Part shown: positions 1-8,368 of the stretch, in pieces
Layout of the letters: every line of letters starts with the position of its first letter
Numbering within the stretch: position 1 is the first letter of the stretch
NCBI RefSeq assembly: GCF_900102965.1
Contig: NZ_FNGM01000010.1
Coordinates: 1-64,000 of the forward strand
Origin: Paenibacillus jilunlii
GTDB lineage: Bacteria; Bacillota; Bacilli; Paenibacillales; Paenibacillaceae
Direction of reading: 5' to 3'
Length of the DNA stretch: 64,000 nt
The notes under the pieces: generated by a model
What the model was told of the DNA's origin: nothing
The model's database searches: none
What the model saw: only the letters and a program-made list of their open reading frames with translations
Made by a program: the position numbers and the translations under genes

Positions 1-9
1 CGCCGTAAG

Positions 10-235
10 GGAGTTCTGGGAGGAAATGAGAGGTAAAAGTACCTTTGATTTCGCCGCAAGCGAGCTAAAGGAGGGAATGAGAGGTATAAATACCTTTGAT
101 TCCGCCGCAAGCGAGCTAAAGGAGGGAATGAGAGGTATAAATACCTTTGATTCCGCCGCAGGCGAGCTAAAGGACGGAATGAGAGGTGAAAATACCCTTG
201 ACCTTGACTTCGCCGTAGGCGGTCTGCCTGCACCG
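10..235. repeat. 51-bp tandem repeat at the left edge, about 4 copies
   Basis: Four successive units of about 51 bp carry the core GAGAGGTATAAATACCTTTGA followed by CGCCGCA and GAGCTAAAGGA; the first and last are diverged. The unit is 17 codons long, so an open frame runs through it (repeated NTFDSAASELKEG-like peptide), but there is no convincing gene context. The right half, TACCTTTGAT plus CGCCGCA, matches the palindromic 51-bp array near 23.3-24.0 kb, so both belong to one family. Here the left arm of the palindrome is degenerate. Confidence 0.85.
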
Positions 236-341
236 GATGGCAATTAACCTTATAGACGGCCCCGAAGCAACGGCAGAGACGCTGTTGACTCACACATTAG
301 GCCCGGCTGCTGATCAGGCCTGCAAGGACAAGTCATAGAGC

Positions 342-391
342 GGGACGTTTTCTCATATGGTGTAACATATGACCGGAAAGGAGAACGTCCC
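342..391 (+). promoter_or_regulatory. Inverted repeat overlapping the spoIIM ribosome binding site
   Basis: GGGACGTTTTCT (342-353) pairs with AGAACGTCCC (382-391), and CATATG (354-359) pairs with CATATG (366-371) inside. The Shine-Dalgarno GGAAAGGAG (375-383) lies partly in the bulge and partly in the stem, so the hairpin could limit spoIIM translation. A weak sigma-E-like match (TCATAGA, 14 nt, CATATGGT) overlaps the left arm. Function is inferred. Confidence 0.4.
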
Positions 392-392
392 G

Positions 393-1025
393 ATGCGCAG
401 TTTGCGGCTGATGATGAAGGAACAGACGCCTCTTTATATTTTTGTCGCGGTATTGTTTTTGGTTGGGGTCGTTTTCGGGGCCTTGATCGTAAGTGCACTG
501 ACGCTGGATCAGCAGCAGGAGCTGAGCGATTATCTGGGGAATTTCTTCGTCACCGTGGATCAGCAGGGACTGCCTGCAGCGCCGGATTCCTATTGGGAAA
601 TTGCAGCATTGAACCTGAAATGGATTGGCCTGATTTGGATTCTGGGGCTGTCCGTGATTGGGCTGCCGGGCATTCTGATCCTCGATTTTCTCAAAGGCGT
701 GCTGATCGGCTTCACCGTCGGCTGCATGGTCAGCGAATATTCCTGGCATGGTATGCTGTTCGCGCTGGTCTCGGTTGCGCCGCATAATATCGTGCTGATC
801 CCGGTGCTCCTGGTGGGCAGCGCGGCAGCGATCGCCTTTTCACTGCTGATGATCCGCAGCCGGGTGCTGGGCCAGCGCCGTTCTCCGGTTACCCGCCCTT
901 TTGTTATGTATACGATGTTATCACTGGGGCTGGCAGTGCTTGTGCTGGGGATTTCCGGCTTCGAGGCCTGGGTTTCCCCAACGATGATGCGCTGGGTTAC
1001 ACCCATGCTGGTACCCAAAGGATAA
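393..1025 (+). CDS. spoIIM: Stage II sporulation protein M
   Basis: Membrane subunit of the SpoIID-SpoIIM-SpoIIP machine, which remodels septal peptidoglycan so that the mother cell can engulf the forespore. The 210-residue product is close to the family's usual length (about 214). It shows several hydrophobic spans: residues about 10-35, a central pair around the GLPGILILDF segment, and C-terminal helices. An in-frame ATG at 369 exists, but GGAAAGGAG (375-383) sits 9 nt before the ATG at 393, so 393 is preferred. The gene starts the order spoIIM-fur-yqzK-xerD, which is also known in Bacillus subtilis and strongly supports the name. Confidence 0.93.
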   Translation: MRSLRLMMKEQTPLYIFVAVLFLVGVVFGALIVSALTLDQQQELSDYLGNFFVTVDQQGLPAAPDSYWEIAALNLKWIGLIWILGLSVIGLPGILILDFLKGVLIGFTVGCMVSEYSWHGMLFALVSVAPHNIVLIPVLLVGSAAAIAFSLLMIRSRVLGQRRSPVTRPFVMYTMLSLGLAVLVLGISGFEAWVSPTMMRWVTPMLVPKG

Positions 1026-1161
1026 GCAAAAGAGAACGCTGCAACCCGTTATTTTGGAAATTGGAAATCAGCTTACATAAGGGTAATTGTGCAAAAGAAA
1101 AGACCTGCAGCTGCATTCGTGTACTCCCCCGGTTCTGCTGACCGCCCTGTTCCAAAAGCGT

Positions 1162-1191
1162 TTGACTTCTCAAAGGCACTCACCCTATAAT
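1162..1191 (+). promoter_or_regulatory. Sigma-A-type promoter for fur
   Basis: TTGACT (1162-1167) and TATAAT (1186-1191) are separated by 18 bp and lie about 55 bp upstream of the fur start. The match to the vegetative consensus is strong. No obvious Fur or PerR box overlaps it. Confidence 0.65.
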
Positions 1192-1244
1192 GGAAGAAGT
1201 GATTTGAAGCCCGGTGCGGTAATTTTCCAAGGGGGAGGCAGACA

Positions 1245-1712
1245 ATGGAAGCCCGGATAGATAAGATTAAGCAACAGCTACAATCCCAAGGATATAAGCT
1301 CACACCCCAACGGGAAGCAACTTTAAGAGTACTGCTGGAGAATGAGGAAGATCATTTAAGCGCAGAAGATGTCTTCATGCTGGTGAAGGAGAAAGCTCCG
1401 GAGATCGGTCTTGCCACTGTCTATCGTACCTTGGAGCTGCTCAGCGAGCTTCATGTCGTGGAGAAGATCAATTTCGGAGACGGCGTGGCCCGTTACGATC
1501 TGCGGACAGATACGGCGAAACATCATCATCATCATTTGATCTGCGTGCAGTGCGGCACGATGGACGAGATCCGCGAGGATTGGCTTGGGCCGCTGGAAGA
1601 ACGGCTTGAGAAGGAATTTAATTTTACGGTACTTGATCATAGACTTGATTTTCACGGAATCTGCTACCGCTGCAAGGACAAGAACAACACAGACAGCAAT
1701 CCTTCCGAATAA
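1245..1712 (+). CDS. fur: Ferric uptake regulator Fur
   Basis: Iron-sensing dimeric repressor of iron uptake genes. The 155-residue protein has an N-terminal winged helix (GYKLTPQREATLRVLLE, then the recognition region GLATVYRTLELL) and a C-terminal dimerisation and metal-binding half with a His-rich stretch (AKHHHHHL). Two CxxC pairs (CVQC and CYRC) form the structural zinc site. AGGGGGAGG upstream supports the ATG. PerR and Zur are paralogs, but the position between spoIIM and yqzK matches Fur in B. subtilis. A perfect Fur box occurs later in this window at 48594-48608, ahead of the iron permease genes. Confidence 0.93.
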   Translation: MEARIDKIKQQLQSQGYKLTPQREATLRVLLENEEDHLSAEDVFMLVKEKAPEIGLATVYRTLELLSELHVVEKINFGDGVARYDLRTDTAKHHHHHLICVQCGTMDEIREDWLGPLEERLEKEFNFTVLDHRLDFHGICYRCKDKNNTDSNPSE

Positions 1713-1757
1713 GCTTATATAGAAGTTCATCTTATGTAGATGAGGATTTACCGCATA

Positions 1758-1796
1758 AGCTCTCCCCGGTACGATAACCGGAGGGGGGCTTTTTAA
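1758..1796 (+). terminator. Rho-independent terminator after fur
   Basis: A GC-rich stem (CTCCCCGGT pairing with ACCGGAGGGG, loop ACGATA) is followed by CTTTTT. It lies about 45 bp after the fur stop. Confidence 0.8.
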
Positions 1797-1939
1797 GTGA
1801 TTCAGTTAGTCTTCATACATAATAGAAGCCGCCGGCGCATACAGTGTAGGACGAGTTGCAGTTTTTTTACATTGGTAGTCCAAGCATACGGAGCAGTTTG
1901 AAACTCATATTCATTCCACTATTTTTAGGAGGAATCCCC

Positions 1940-2173
1940 ATGATCGTTTCTGTGCCCAAAACGATGCGCCGGCTGTATTTTATGACAATGCTGGTGGCCT
2001 TGAGCTGTCTTGCTTATTATGTGATGAGCTGGGTCAGCAGCTGGATCAATCCTTATGAACAGAGTGAAATCCCCGAGGGCACGGCCATCCGGGCATTCCA
2101 GGAGGTTCCGCATTCCCCCGAAGGGCTGAGCCCTGGGGAGAGGCTGCGGTTTTATTACTGGTACGGAGAGTGA
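1940..2173 (+). CDS. yqzK: YqzK-like DUF4227 small membrane protein
   Basis: A 77-residue protein with one N-terminal transmembrane helix (about residues 12-30, LYFMTMLVALSCLAYYVMSW) and a short polar tail ending in RLRFYYWYGE. AGGAGG (1928-1933) lies 6 nt before the ATG at 1940; an upstream in-frame ATG at 1856 lacks such a site. The position between fur and xerD is that of yqzK in Bacillus. The family's function is unknown, and nothing in the sequence suggests a catalytic role. Confidence 0.8.
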   Translation: MIVSVPKTMRRLYFMTMLVALSCLAYYVMSWVSSWINPYEQSEIPEGTAIRAFQEVPHSPEGLSPGERLRFYYWYGE

Positions 2174-2329
2174 GGAATATGCCGCAAGCAGGAAATGGCT
2201 GTGAGTCTGTCGAAAATGCTAAGACGGGACCCGGCATGGCCTGCTTTTACATAAGTATGGCCTGGGCCTCACACATTAATATGCAGCAGAATGCTGAGAG
2301 CAGCCTGAGTAAGACAGGAGCGTGGATTG

Positions 2330-3223
2330 ATGAGGTCACATTTGCAGCCGTTTATGCAGTATTTGTCCGAGGACAAAGGCTTATCGCCAAGCACACTTGA
2401 GTCCTACGGACGGGATATCTCGCAGTTTATGGATTTTGCCGATGAGCGGGGGTTGTCCTCTCCGGAAGACATCAAAAGATCACATATTATGCTCTACCTC
2501 GCGGCACAGCGCGGAGCAGGGCGCGCAGCCGCAACGGTGAACCGCAATACGGTGTCACTCCGGGCTTTTTTTCATTATTTGCTGAGGGAACGCTTGATCG
2601 GGCAGGACCCGACGCTGGATATGGACAAAATCAAACCAAGCAGCAAGCCGCCTATGGTGCTGAGTGTGGAAGAGATGGAGCGGCTGCTGAATGCACCGGG
2701 CGACGACACTCCGCAGGGCAGACGCGATAAGGCGATGCTGGAGCTGCTCTATGCTACGGGCATCCGTGTCTCCGAGCTGATCTCGCTGAACGTGGAGGAT
2801 GTACATACGGAAATGAAGTATGTCCGCTGCACCGGGGCTTCCGGCAAGGAGCGGATCGTTCCCATTGGCGCGATGGCCGCTGAAAGTGTAGCCCAGTATA
2901 CCACTGGCATGCGGGACAAGCTGCTGCGCGGCAATCTGAATGAAGCAGCCTTGTTCCTGAACAGCCTGGGCGGAAGGCTGACCCGCCAGGGGTTCTGGAA
3001 GATTATTAAGAAATATGCCCGGGAAGCCCAGATTGAGCAGGATATTACACCGCATACCTTAAGGCATTCCTTTGCGGCGCACTTGCTGGAAGGGGGAGCG
3101 GATCTGCGTTCCGTGCAGCAGATGCTTGGACATTCTGACATTTCGACTACCCAGATTTATAGCGGAATTGCCCGCAAGAATATGAAGGAAGTCTATGAGA
3201 GCCATCATCCGCGGGCAAGATAG
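2330..3223 (+). CDS. xerD: Tyrosine recombinase XerD
   Basis: Acts with XerC/CodV at the chromosomal dif site to resolve dimers. The 297-residue length equals that of typical XerD. An N-terminal SAM-like core-binding domain (about 1-90) precedes the catalytic domain, whose residues are visible: R146 (GIRVSEL), H242 and R245 (HTLR), H268 (GHSD) and nucleophile Y277 (TTQIYSG). AGGAG (2316-2320) is 9 nt before the ATG at 2330; the TTG just upstream is less likely. The fur-yqzK-xerD-deoB neighbourhood argues for the housekeeping enzyme rather than an integrase of a mobile element. Confidence 0.93.
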   Translation: MRSHLQPFMQYLSEDKGLSPSTLESYGRDISQFMDFADERGLSSPEDIKRSHIMLYLAAQRGAGRAAATVNRNTVSLRAFFHYLLRERLIGQDPTLDMDKIKPSSKPPMVLSVEEMERLLNAPGDDTPQGRRDKAMLELLYATGIRVSELISLNVEDVHTEMKYVRCTGASGKERIVPIGAMAAESVAQYTTGMRDKLLRGNLNEAALFLNSLGGRLTRQGFWKIIKKYAREAQIEQDITPHTLRHSFAAHLLEGGADLRSVQQMLGHSDISTTQIYSGIARKNMKEVYESHHPRAR

Positions 3224-3335
3224 CCGGTTTTAATGGCCGGGATAGAAACATAGCGCGGCCTTATTCATACCCGGAGCGGGCAAAAGATGCTTTTTGTGAG
3301 TAAGATCGCTATGATGGAATCATACTGAAACCTAA

Positions 3336-3366
3336 AGCTCCACTTGGTGGAGCTCTCTTGTTTGGT
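3336..3366 (+). terminator. Possible terminator between xerD and deoB
   Basis: AGCTCCAC and GTGGAGCT form a perfect 8-bp stem with loop TTG, followed by the T-rich CTCTTGTTTGGT. The T tract is imperfect, so this may instead be a leader hairpin of deoB. Confidence 0.5.
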
Positions 3367-3411
3367 CTGTGCCCCAAAGACTTGCATACTATTAAAGGAG
3401 TGAAGACGGCA

Positions 3412-4590
3412 ATGTCCTCATTTAAACGAATCGGATTTATTGTACTGGACAGTGTAGGTATCGGCGAAGCGCCGGATGCTGAAGGTTTTGGAGATAAAGG
3501 GGCCCATACCCTGGGCCATATTTTGGAGCGGGTGCCGGGTCTTAAGCTTCCTAATCTGCAGCAGCTCGGCCTTGCGAATATCGCGCCGCTGCCGCCGCTG
3601 GAGCCTGTGGCTGCCCCAACCGGTTATTACGGTAAAATGCAGGAGGTTTCAGTCGGCAAGGACACGATGACCGGCCACTGGGAGCTGATGGGACTCAAAA
3701 TTGAGATTCCCTTCAATACCTACCCGGACGGCTTCCCGGCCGAACTCATCGAGAAATTTGAAGCGGCTACTGGCCGCAAGGTCATCGGCAACAAGCCGGC
3801 TTCCGGCACCGAAATTCTGGTGGAGTACGGCGAGGAGCAGATGAAGACGGGCGCCTGGATTGTCTATACTTCCGCAGACAGCGTGTTCCAGCTTGCTGCG
3901 CATGAAGAGATTATTCCGCTGGAAGAGCTGTACCGCGCCTGCACAATCGCCCGCGAGCTGACAATGGCTCCCGAATTTTCGGTAGGCCGCGTGATTGCCC
4001 GCCCTTATGTCGGCGAACCGGGGAAATTCGTGCGCACGCCGAACCGTCATGATTACGCCGTGAAGCCGCCGGAGCCCACGATCATGAACGCGCTGAAGGA
4101 TATCGGCAAGGACGTGATTGCCGTCGGCAAGATTAACGATATTTTTACGGGTGAAGGAGTTACGGCAGCCTACCCGACCAAAAGCAATGAGCATGGCATC
4201 GAAATTACGATTGCGGAGCTGCGCAAGCCGTTTGACGGCTTTTTGTTCACCAATCTGGTAGATTTCGATTCCCTGTACGGCCACCGCCGCGATCCCGAGG
4301 GTTATGGACACGCGCTGGAGGTGTTTGATCAGGCGCTGCCAGAGCTGCTCTCCACGCTGACGGAGGATGATCTCCTGATCATCTCGGCAGACCATGGGAA
4401 CGACCCAATCCATAGCGGAACGGATCATACGCGTGAATATGTGCCGCTGCTGGTCTACAGTCCAAGATTCAAGCATCCCGACAGCCTGGGCATCCGCCGG
4501 ACCTTCTCCGATGTGGCTGCGACGATTGCCGACAACTTCGGGGCGAAGGCACCGCAGTACGGGACAAGCTTTTTGGGGGAATTGAAGTAA
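3412..4590 (+). CDS. deoB: Phosphopentomutase
   Basis: Interconverts (deoxy)ribose 1-phosphate and 5-phosphate, feeding nucleoside-derived pentose into central metabolism. The 392-residue length fits the family (B. subtilis Drm is about 394). The alkaline-phosphatase-like metal-binding signatures are present: VLDSVGIGEAPDA at the N-terminus, KDTMTGHWE near residue 85, and SADHGNDPIHSGTDHTRE near the C-terminus. AAAGGAG (3394-3400) is 11 nt before the ATG at 3412. It is followed by two purine nucleoside phosphorylases and pdp, which supply its substrate, so the four genes form a salvage operon. Confidence 0.95.
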   Translation: MSSFKRIGFIVLDSVGIGEAPDAEGFGDKGAHTLGHILERVPGLKLPNLQQLGLANIAPLPPLEPVAAPTGYYGKMQEVSVGKDTMTGHWELMGLKIEIPFNTYPDGFPAELIEKFEAATGRKVIGNKPASGTEILVEYGEEQMKTGAWIVYTSADSVFQLAAHEEIIPLEELYRACTIARELTMAPEFSVGRVIARPYVGEPGKFVRTPNRHDYAVKPPEPTIMNALKDIGKDVIAVGKINDIFTGEGVTAAYPTKSNEHGIEITIAELRKPFDGFLFTNLVDFDSLYGHRRDPEGYGHALEVFDQALPELLSTLTEDDLLIISADHGNDPIHSGTDHTREYVPLLVYSPRFKHPDSLGIRRTFSDVAATIADNFGAKAPQYGTSFLGELK

Positions 4591-4639
4591 TCCAGAAGTG
4601 ATAACAAGGAAAACAAACTCTTTAGGAGGCAATATAACC

Positions 4640-5464
4640 ATGAACGCAGTAACCCAGAGCAACATTCAGGAAGCAGCAATCTATATCAAAGATAAATGTC
4701 CCGTCGCCCCGGAGATTGGCCTGATCCTCGGTTCCGGCCTGGGTGTCCTGGCGGATCTGATCACCGATGAGGTGGTTATTCCTTATCACGAAATTCCCCA
4801 TTTCCCGGTGTCCACGGTGGAAGGGCATGAGGGGGAACTGCTGATCGGCATGATCGAGGGACGCCGTGTGGTAATGATGAAAGGCCGATTCCACATGTAT
4901 GAAGGCTATGGACCGGAGACGACGGCTTTTCCGGTTCGCGTGATGAAGGAGCTGGGCGTAGCCAGCCTGCTGGTCACCAATGCCGCCGGCGGTGTGAATA
5001 CGGACTTCACACCCGGCGATCTGATGCTGATTACCGATCATCTGAATCTCACCGGCCGCAATCCGCTGACCGGACCCAATGACAATGCGCTGGGTGTGCG
5101 GTTCCCTGACATGTCCACTGCCTACAGCCCCCGCCTGATTGCGGTAGCCAAGGAAGCTGCGGCAGCACAGGGTTTTGAATTCAAGGAAGGTGTCTATGCC
5201 GGTCTGCTGGGTCCTTGCTATGAAACACCGGCTGAGATTGTGATGCTGCGCCGCCAAGGAGCGGACGCGGTGGGGATGTCCACGGTTTCGGAGACCATTG
5301 TAGCCCGTCATGCCGGTATCGAAGTGCTGGGGATCTCCTGCATCACCAACATGGCCGCCGGAATCCTGGATCAGCCGCTGAACCATGCAGAGGTTATGGA
5401 GACGGCGGATCGTGTGCGTGAGCACTTTTTGAAGCTGGTGCTGGCGTTTATTCCGAAGATGTAG
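4640..5464 (+). CDS. punA: Purine nucleoside phosphorylase (copy 1)
   Basis: Phosphorolysis of purine nucleosides to base and ribose 1-phosphate in the cytoplasm. The 274-residue protein carries typical trimeric PNP motifs: GLILGSGLG near residue 30, FPVSTVEGHEG, GRFHMYEGY near 90, VTNAAGGVN near 120, and the ending CITNMAAG. AGGAGG (4624-4629) fixes the ATG at 4640. It lies 49 bp after deoB and 64 bp before a second PNP gene. The two copies are clearly paralogous but well diverged, so they may differ in substrate range. Confidence 0.93.
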   Translation: MNAVTQSNIQEAAIYIKDKCPVAPEIGLILGSGLGVLADLITDEVVIPYHEIPHFPVSTVEGHEGELLIGMIEGRRVVMMKGRFHMYEGYGPETTAFPVRVMKELGVASLLVTNAAGGVNTDFTPGDLMLITDHLNLTGRNPLTGPNDNALGVRFPDMSTAYSPRLIAVAKEAAAAQGFEFKEGVYAGLLGPCYETPAEIVMLRRQGADAVGMSTVSETIVARHAGIEVLGISCITNMAAGILDQPLNHAEVMETADRVREHFLKLVLAFIPKM

Positions 5465-5528
5465 GCCGGAGCATTCGGCTGAACTGACTTTTAACCATAC
5501 ACAATTGAGATCCGGGAGGATGTTACTG

Positions 5529-6395
5529 ATGACACAACAACACGCTGGTACCCCTTATGGCATGCAGGTTAAAGAAGCCGCTGAATATATTCAATCCAAA
5601 TTGGGGGCCTATGCTCCAAAAATCGGTCTGATTCTGGGTTCGGGCCTTGGCGATCTGGGTGATCAGATTGAAGATGCGGTGTACTTGCCTTACGAAGAGA
5701 TTCCCCACTTTCCGCGTTCGACGGTGGAAGGCCATGCCGGACGTTTCGTGATCGGGAAGCTGGAAGGCAAAGACGTTATGATAATGCAAGGCCGTTTCCA
5801 CTACTATGAAGGCTACGCTATGCGCAAGGTTGTATTGCCTGTATATGTAATGGCCAAGCTGGGTATAGGTACGCTGGTGATTACCAATGCGGGCGGAGGC
5901 ATGAACCGTTCGTTCAAGGCCGGCGATCTGATGCTGATTACCGACCATCTCAACATGACCGGCGACAACCCGCTGATCGGACCGAATGATCCGGAGCTGG
6001 GTGTGCGGTTCCCGGATATGTCCCGTGCGTATGACCCTGAATACATTGCGCTGGCCAAAAAGCTGGCGGGTGAAGTAAAAGGCGTGGACGGCGAAACGCT
6101 GGTGCTGCAGGAAGGCGTCTATGCCGGAATCAGCGGCCCAACCTACGAAACACCGGCTGAGCTGAAAATGCTCGCAACCCTCGGCGGAGATGCCGTAGGC
6201 ATGTCCACTGTGCCGGAAGTGATCGTAGCCAGCCACAGCAGATTGCGTGTGCTCGGCATTACCTGTATTACAGATATGGCGATTGGAGATGAGCTGGAGC
6301 CGTTGACGCATGAGCAGGTGGTGAAGGTAGCGAATATGACGAAGCCGAAATTTATCGGCCTGGTGCGTGCCTTTGTGCGTGAGGTACAGGCCTGA
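5529..6395 (+). CDS. punA: Purine nucleoside phosphorylase (copy 2)
   Basis: Second trimeric-type PNP, 288 residues, with GLILGSGLG, RSTVEGHAG, GRFHYYEGY and VTNAGGGMN in the same order as the preceding gene. Compared with copy 1 it has a short insertion around residues 190-195 (KGVDGETL), and the active-site turn reads NAGGG instead of NAAGG. GGGAGG (5514-5519) favours the ATG at 5529 over the one at 5520. Its stop overlaps the next start (TGATG), so translation is probably coupled to pdp. Confidence 0.92.
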   Translation: MTQQHAGTPYGMQVKEAAEYIQSKLGAYAPKIGLILGSGLGDLGDQIEDAVYLPYEEIPHFPRSTVEGHAGRFVIGKLEGKDVMIMQGRFHYYEGYAMRKVVLPVYVMAKLGIGTLVITNAGGGMNRSFKAGDLMLITDHLNMTGDNPLIGPNDPELGVRFPDMSRAYDPEYIALAKKLAGEVKGVDGETLVLQEGVYAGISGPTYETPAELKMLATLGGDAVGMSTVPEVIVASHSRLRVLGITCITDMAIGDELEPLTHEQVVKVANMTKPKFIGLVRAFVREVQA

Positions 6396-7726
6396 TGCGG
6401 GCAGTTGACCTGATTCAGAAAAAAAGAGACGGCGGAGAATTAAGCCGCGAAGAAATCGCCTACCTGATCCAGGGCTACAGCAAGGGCGAAATTCCCGATT
6501 ATCAGATCTCCGCCTGGGCGATGGCAGTCTATTTCCAGGGGATGAACGCGCGCGAAACCGGCGATCTGACGCTGGAAATGGCATTGTCCGGCGATCAGGT
6601 TGACCTTAGCCCGATTGCGGGCATCAAGGTGGATAAACACTCCACCGGCGGTGTGGGTGATAAAACGACAGTTGTGCTTGCACCGCTTGTTGCCTCCGCC
6701 GGAGTGCCGGTCGCCAAGATGTCCGGCCGCGGACTGGGGCATACCGGAGGCACGCTCGACAAGCTGGAATCCATCAGCGGCTTCTCCATAGAGATGGACC
6801 GGGAACGCTTCTTCACCCAGGTAGGCGAAATCGGAGCAGCGGTGATCGGCCAATCGGGCAACATCACTCCTGCGGACAAAAAGCTGTACGCGCTGCGCGA
6901 TGTGACGGCGACAGTGGAATCCATTCCGCTGATCGCAAGCTCTGTCATGAGCAAAAAAATCGCTGCCGGTGCGGACGCCATCGTGCTCGATGTCAAAACC
7001 GGCAGCGGCGCGTTCATGAAAACGCTGGATGATTCCATTGCGCTGGCGCAGGCCATGGTCGATATCGGCACGCATCTTGGCCGCAACACGGTAGCCGTCA
7101 TCAGCGACATGGACCAGCCGCTTGGATACGGCATCGGCAATGCCCTGGAAATCAAGGAAGGCATCGAAACCTTGAAGGGACAAGGGCCGGCTGACCTGGA
7201 GGAAGTCTGCCTGATTCTGGGCAGCCAGATGCTCGTTCTCGGAGGCAAAGCTAAGGACGAAGCGGAAGCACGCGCGATTCTGAAGTCGCACATTGCGGAC
7301 GGCAGCGCACTGGCCAAGTTCAAGCAGATCGTTGCGGCACAGGGGGGAGACGTCACCCAGGTGGAGTCACCCGATACGCTGCCGTCTGCACGGACCTTCA
7401 TTGAAGTGAAGGCGGTAGCTGCCGGGTACGTGGAAAGCATCCAGGCCGAGAACATCGGCATCGCGGCCATGCTGCTGGGGGCGGGACGCGAAACGAAGGA
7501 ATCAGCCATTGATCTGGCTGTAGGCATTCAGTTGTCCAAGAAAGTCGGCGACGCCGTAGCCGCAGGGGAAACGATAGCGGTGCTGCATGTGAACGATGCC
7601 GGAGCGAACAAGGTGCAGGAGGCCGAAGCCAAGGTGCTGGAAGCCTACCTGATTTCCGCCGAGCCGGTGCCGCCGCAGCCGCTGGTGTTTGCGCTGGTAA
7701 CCAAGGATGGGGTAACGCGGTATTAA
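6395..7726 (+). CDS. pdp: Pyrimidine-nucleoside phosphorylase
   Basis: Cleaves uridine, deoxyuridine and thymidine to base and pentose 1-phosphate. The 443-residue length is slightly above the usual 433. The family signature KMSGRGLGHTGGTLDKLES lies near residues 108-126, the phosphate-binding KHSTGGVGDKTT near 81-92, and a C-terminal PYNP domain follows. One base (A) is shared with the stop of the upstream PNP. It is the last gene of the deoB-punA-punA-pdp unit, and a strong terminator follows within 20 bp. Confidence 0.94.
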   Translation: MRAVDLIQKKRDGGELSREEIAYLIQGYSKGEIPDYQISAWAMAVYFQGMNARETGDLTLEMALSGDQVDLSPIAGIKVDKHSTGGVGDKTTVVLAPLVASAGVPVAKMSGRGLGHTGGTLDKLESISGFSIEMDRERFFTQVGEIGAAVIGQSGNITPADKKLYALRDVTATVESIPLIASSVMSKKIAAGADAIVLDVKTGSGAFMKTLDDSIALAQAMVDIGTHLGRNTVAVISDMDQPLGYGIGNALEIKEGIETLKGQGPADLEEVCLILGSQMLVLGGKAKDEAEARAILKSHIADGSALAKFKQIVAAQGGDVTQVESPDTLPSARTFIEVKAVAAGYVESIQAENIGIAAMLLGAGRETKESAIDLAVGIQLSKKVGDAVAAGETIAVLHVNDAGANKVQEAEAKVLEAYLISAEPVPPQPLVFALVTKDGVTRY

Positions 7727-7746
7727 TATTAGCCGAAGACAAGCAG

Positions 7747-7796
7747 CAGCGGCAGCCCTGGACGGGAAAACGTCCGGGACTGCCGCTGTTTTTATT
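7747..7796 (+). terminator. Rho-independent terminator after pdp
   Basis: CAGCGGCAG pairs with CTGCCGCTG, with an inner GGACG/CGTCC stem and loop GGAAAA, followed by TTTTTATT. It ends the nucleoside salvage operon and marks the boundary of the conserved block. Confidence 0.88.
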
Positions 7797-8247
7797 GAAC
7801 AGGAACGCAAATTTCGCAATAATGTTTATTTATAAGTTCAACGGTATATCGCTCCAGGATGGGTTTTGTTTCATCCAGACGGAGCCCCCGGTTCTTAAGC
7901 TCCATGAATATGTCAGCCCAGGCCTTTTGAACAGCTTCTGCGGTATGAGGGATCTTAAATACAGCGTAGCTTCCTCCGCTAATATTGCCCATGCTGACTT
8001 CATCAGAGTTTACACAGCAATCCTCAGGAACCACCATACATGCATCATAGCGGCAATTTTCCGGTTTCACCCATGCAGGATTGTCTTGGGCAATCCCGAG
8101 AATAACAGACATACTATTCAAGAATGAATTGGCTTGTACCCAGCATTTAAATTTTTCCATTAACTGTGAGTTGGCCATTCCATAAGGACCGGTCTGTCTC
8201 ATGTATACAATTTTGCAGGATGGTATATCTTCGATTATTACGTTCAT
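7792..8247 (-). CDS. GyrI-like / AraC effector-binding domain protein
   Basis: A 151-residue stand-alone protein of the SOUL/GyrI-like small-molecule-binding superfamily. It opens with the usual short strand (VIIEDIPSCKIVYMRQTGPYG) and later has DACMVVPED and GGSYAVFKI, followed by a C-terminal helix and an ERYTVELI strand. No DNA-binding domain is attached. Such proteins bind or hydrolyse cationic small molecules, or dampen gyrase inhibitors; the ligand here cannot be told. The ribosome binding site (AAAGAGAAG) is weak. The stop lies inside the T-rich tail of the pdp terminator, so the two units converge tightly. Confidence 0.75.
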   Translation of the reverse strand: MNVIIEDIPSCKIVYMRQTGPYGMANSQLMEKFKCWVQANSFLNSMSVILGIAQDNPAWVKPENCRYDACMVVPEDCCVNSDEVSMGNISGGSYAVFKIPHTAEAVQKAWADIFMELKNRGLRLDETKPILERYTVELINKHYCEICVPVQ

Positions 8248-8368
8248 ATTATCTTCTCTTTCATATAGAGTACATCGATGCCTGAACCCATCTTATGATG
8301 CTTTAAAATGAAAAACAACACATTTTTTATAAAAAAATGTCAGCTGCAGCGTCAGGATTCCTCCTGTA

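Noticed and set aside
2330..3223. xerD as an integrase marking an integrated element
   Set aside because: Length, motifs and the fur-yqzK-xerD-deoB context identify the housekeeping dimer-resolution enzyme.
8316..8345. AT-only inverted repeat (ACATTTTTT/AAAAAATGT) between the two minus-strand genes as a terminator
   Set aside because: The stem has almost no GC pairs and would be too weak; it may be chance.
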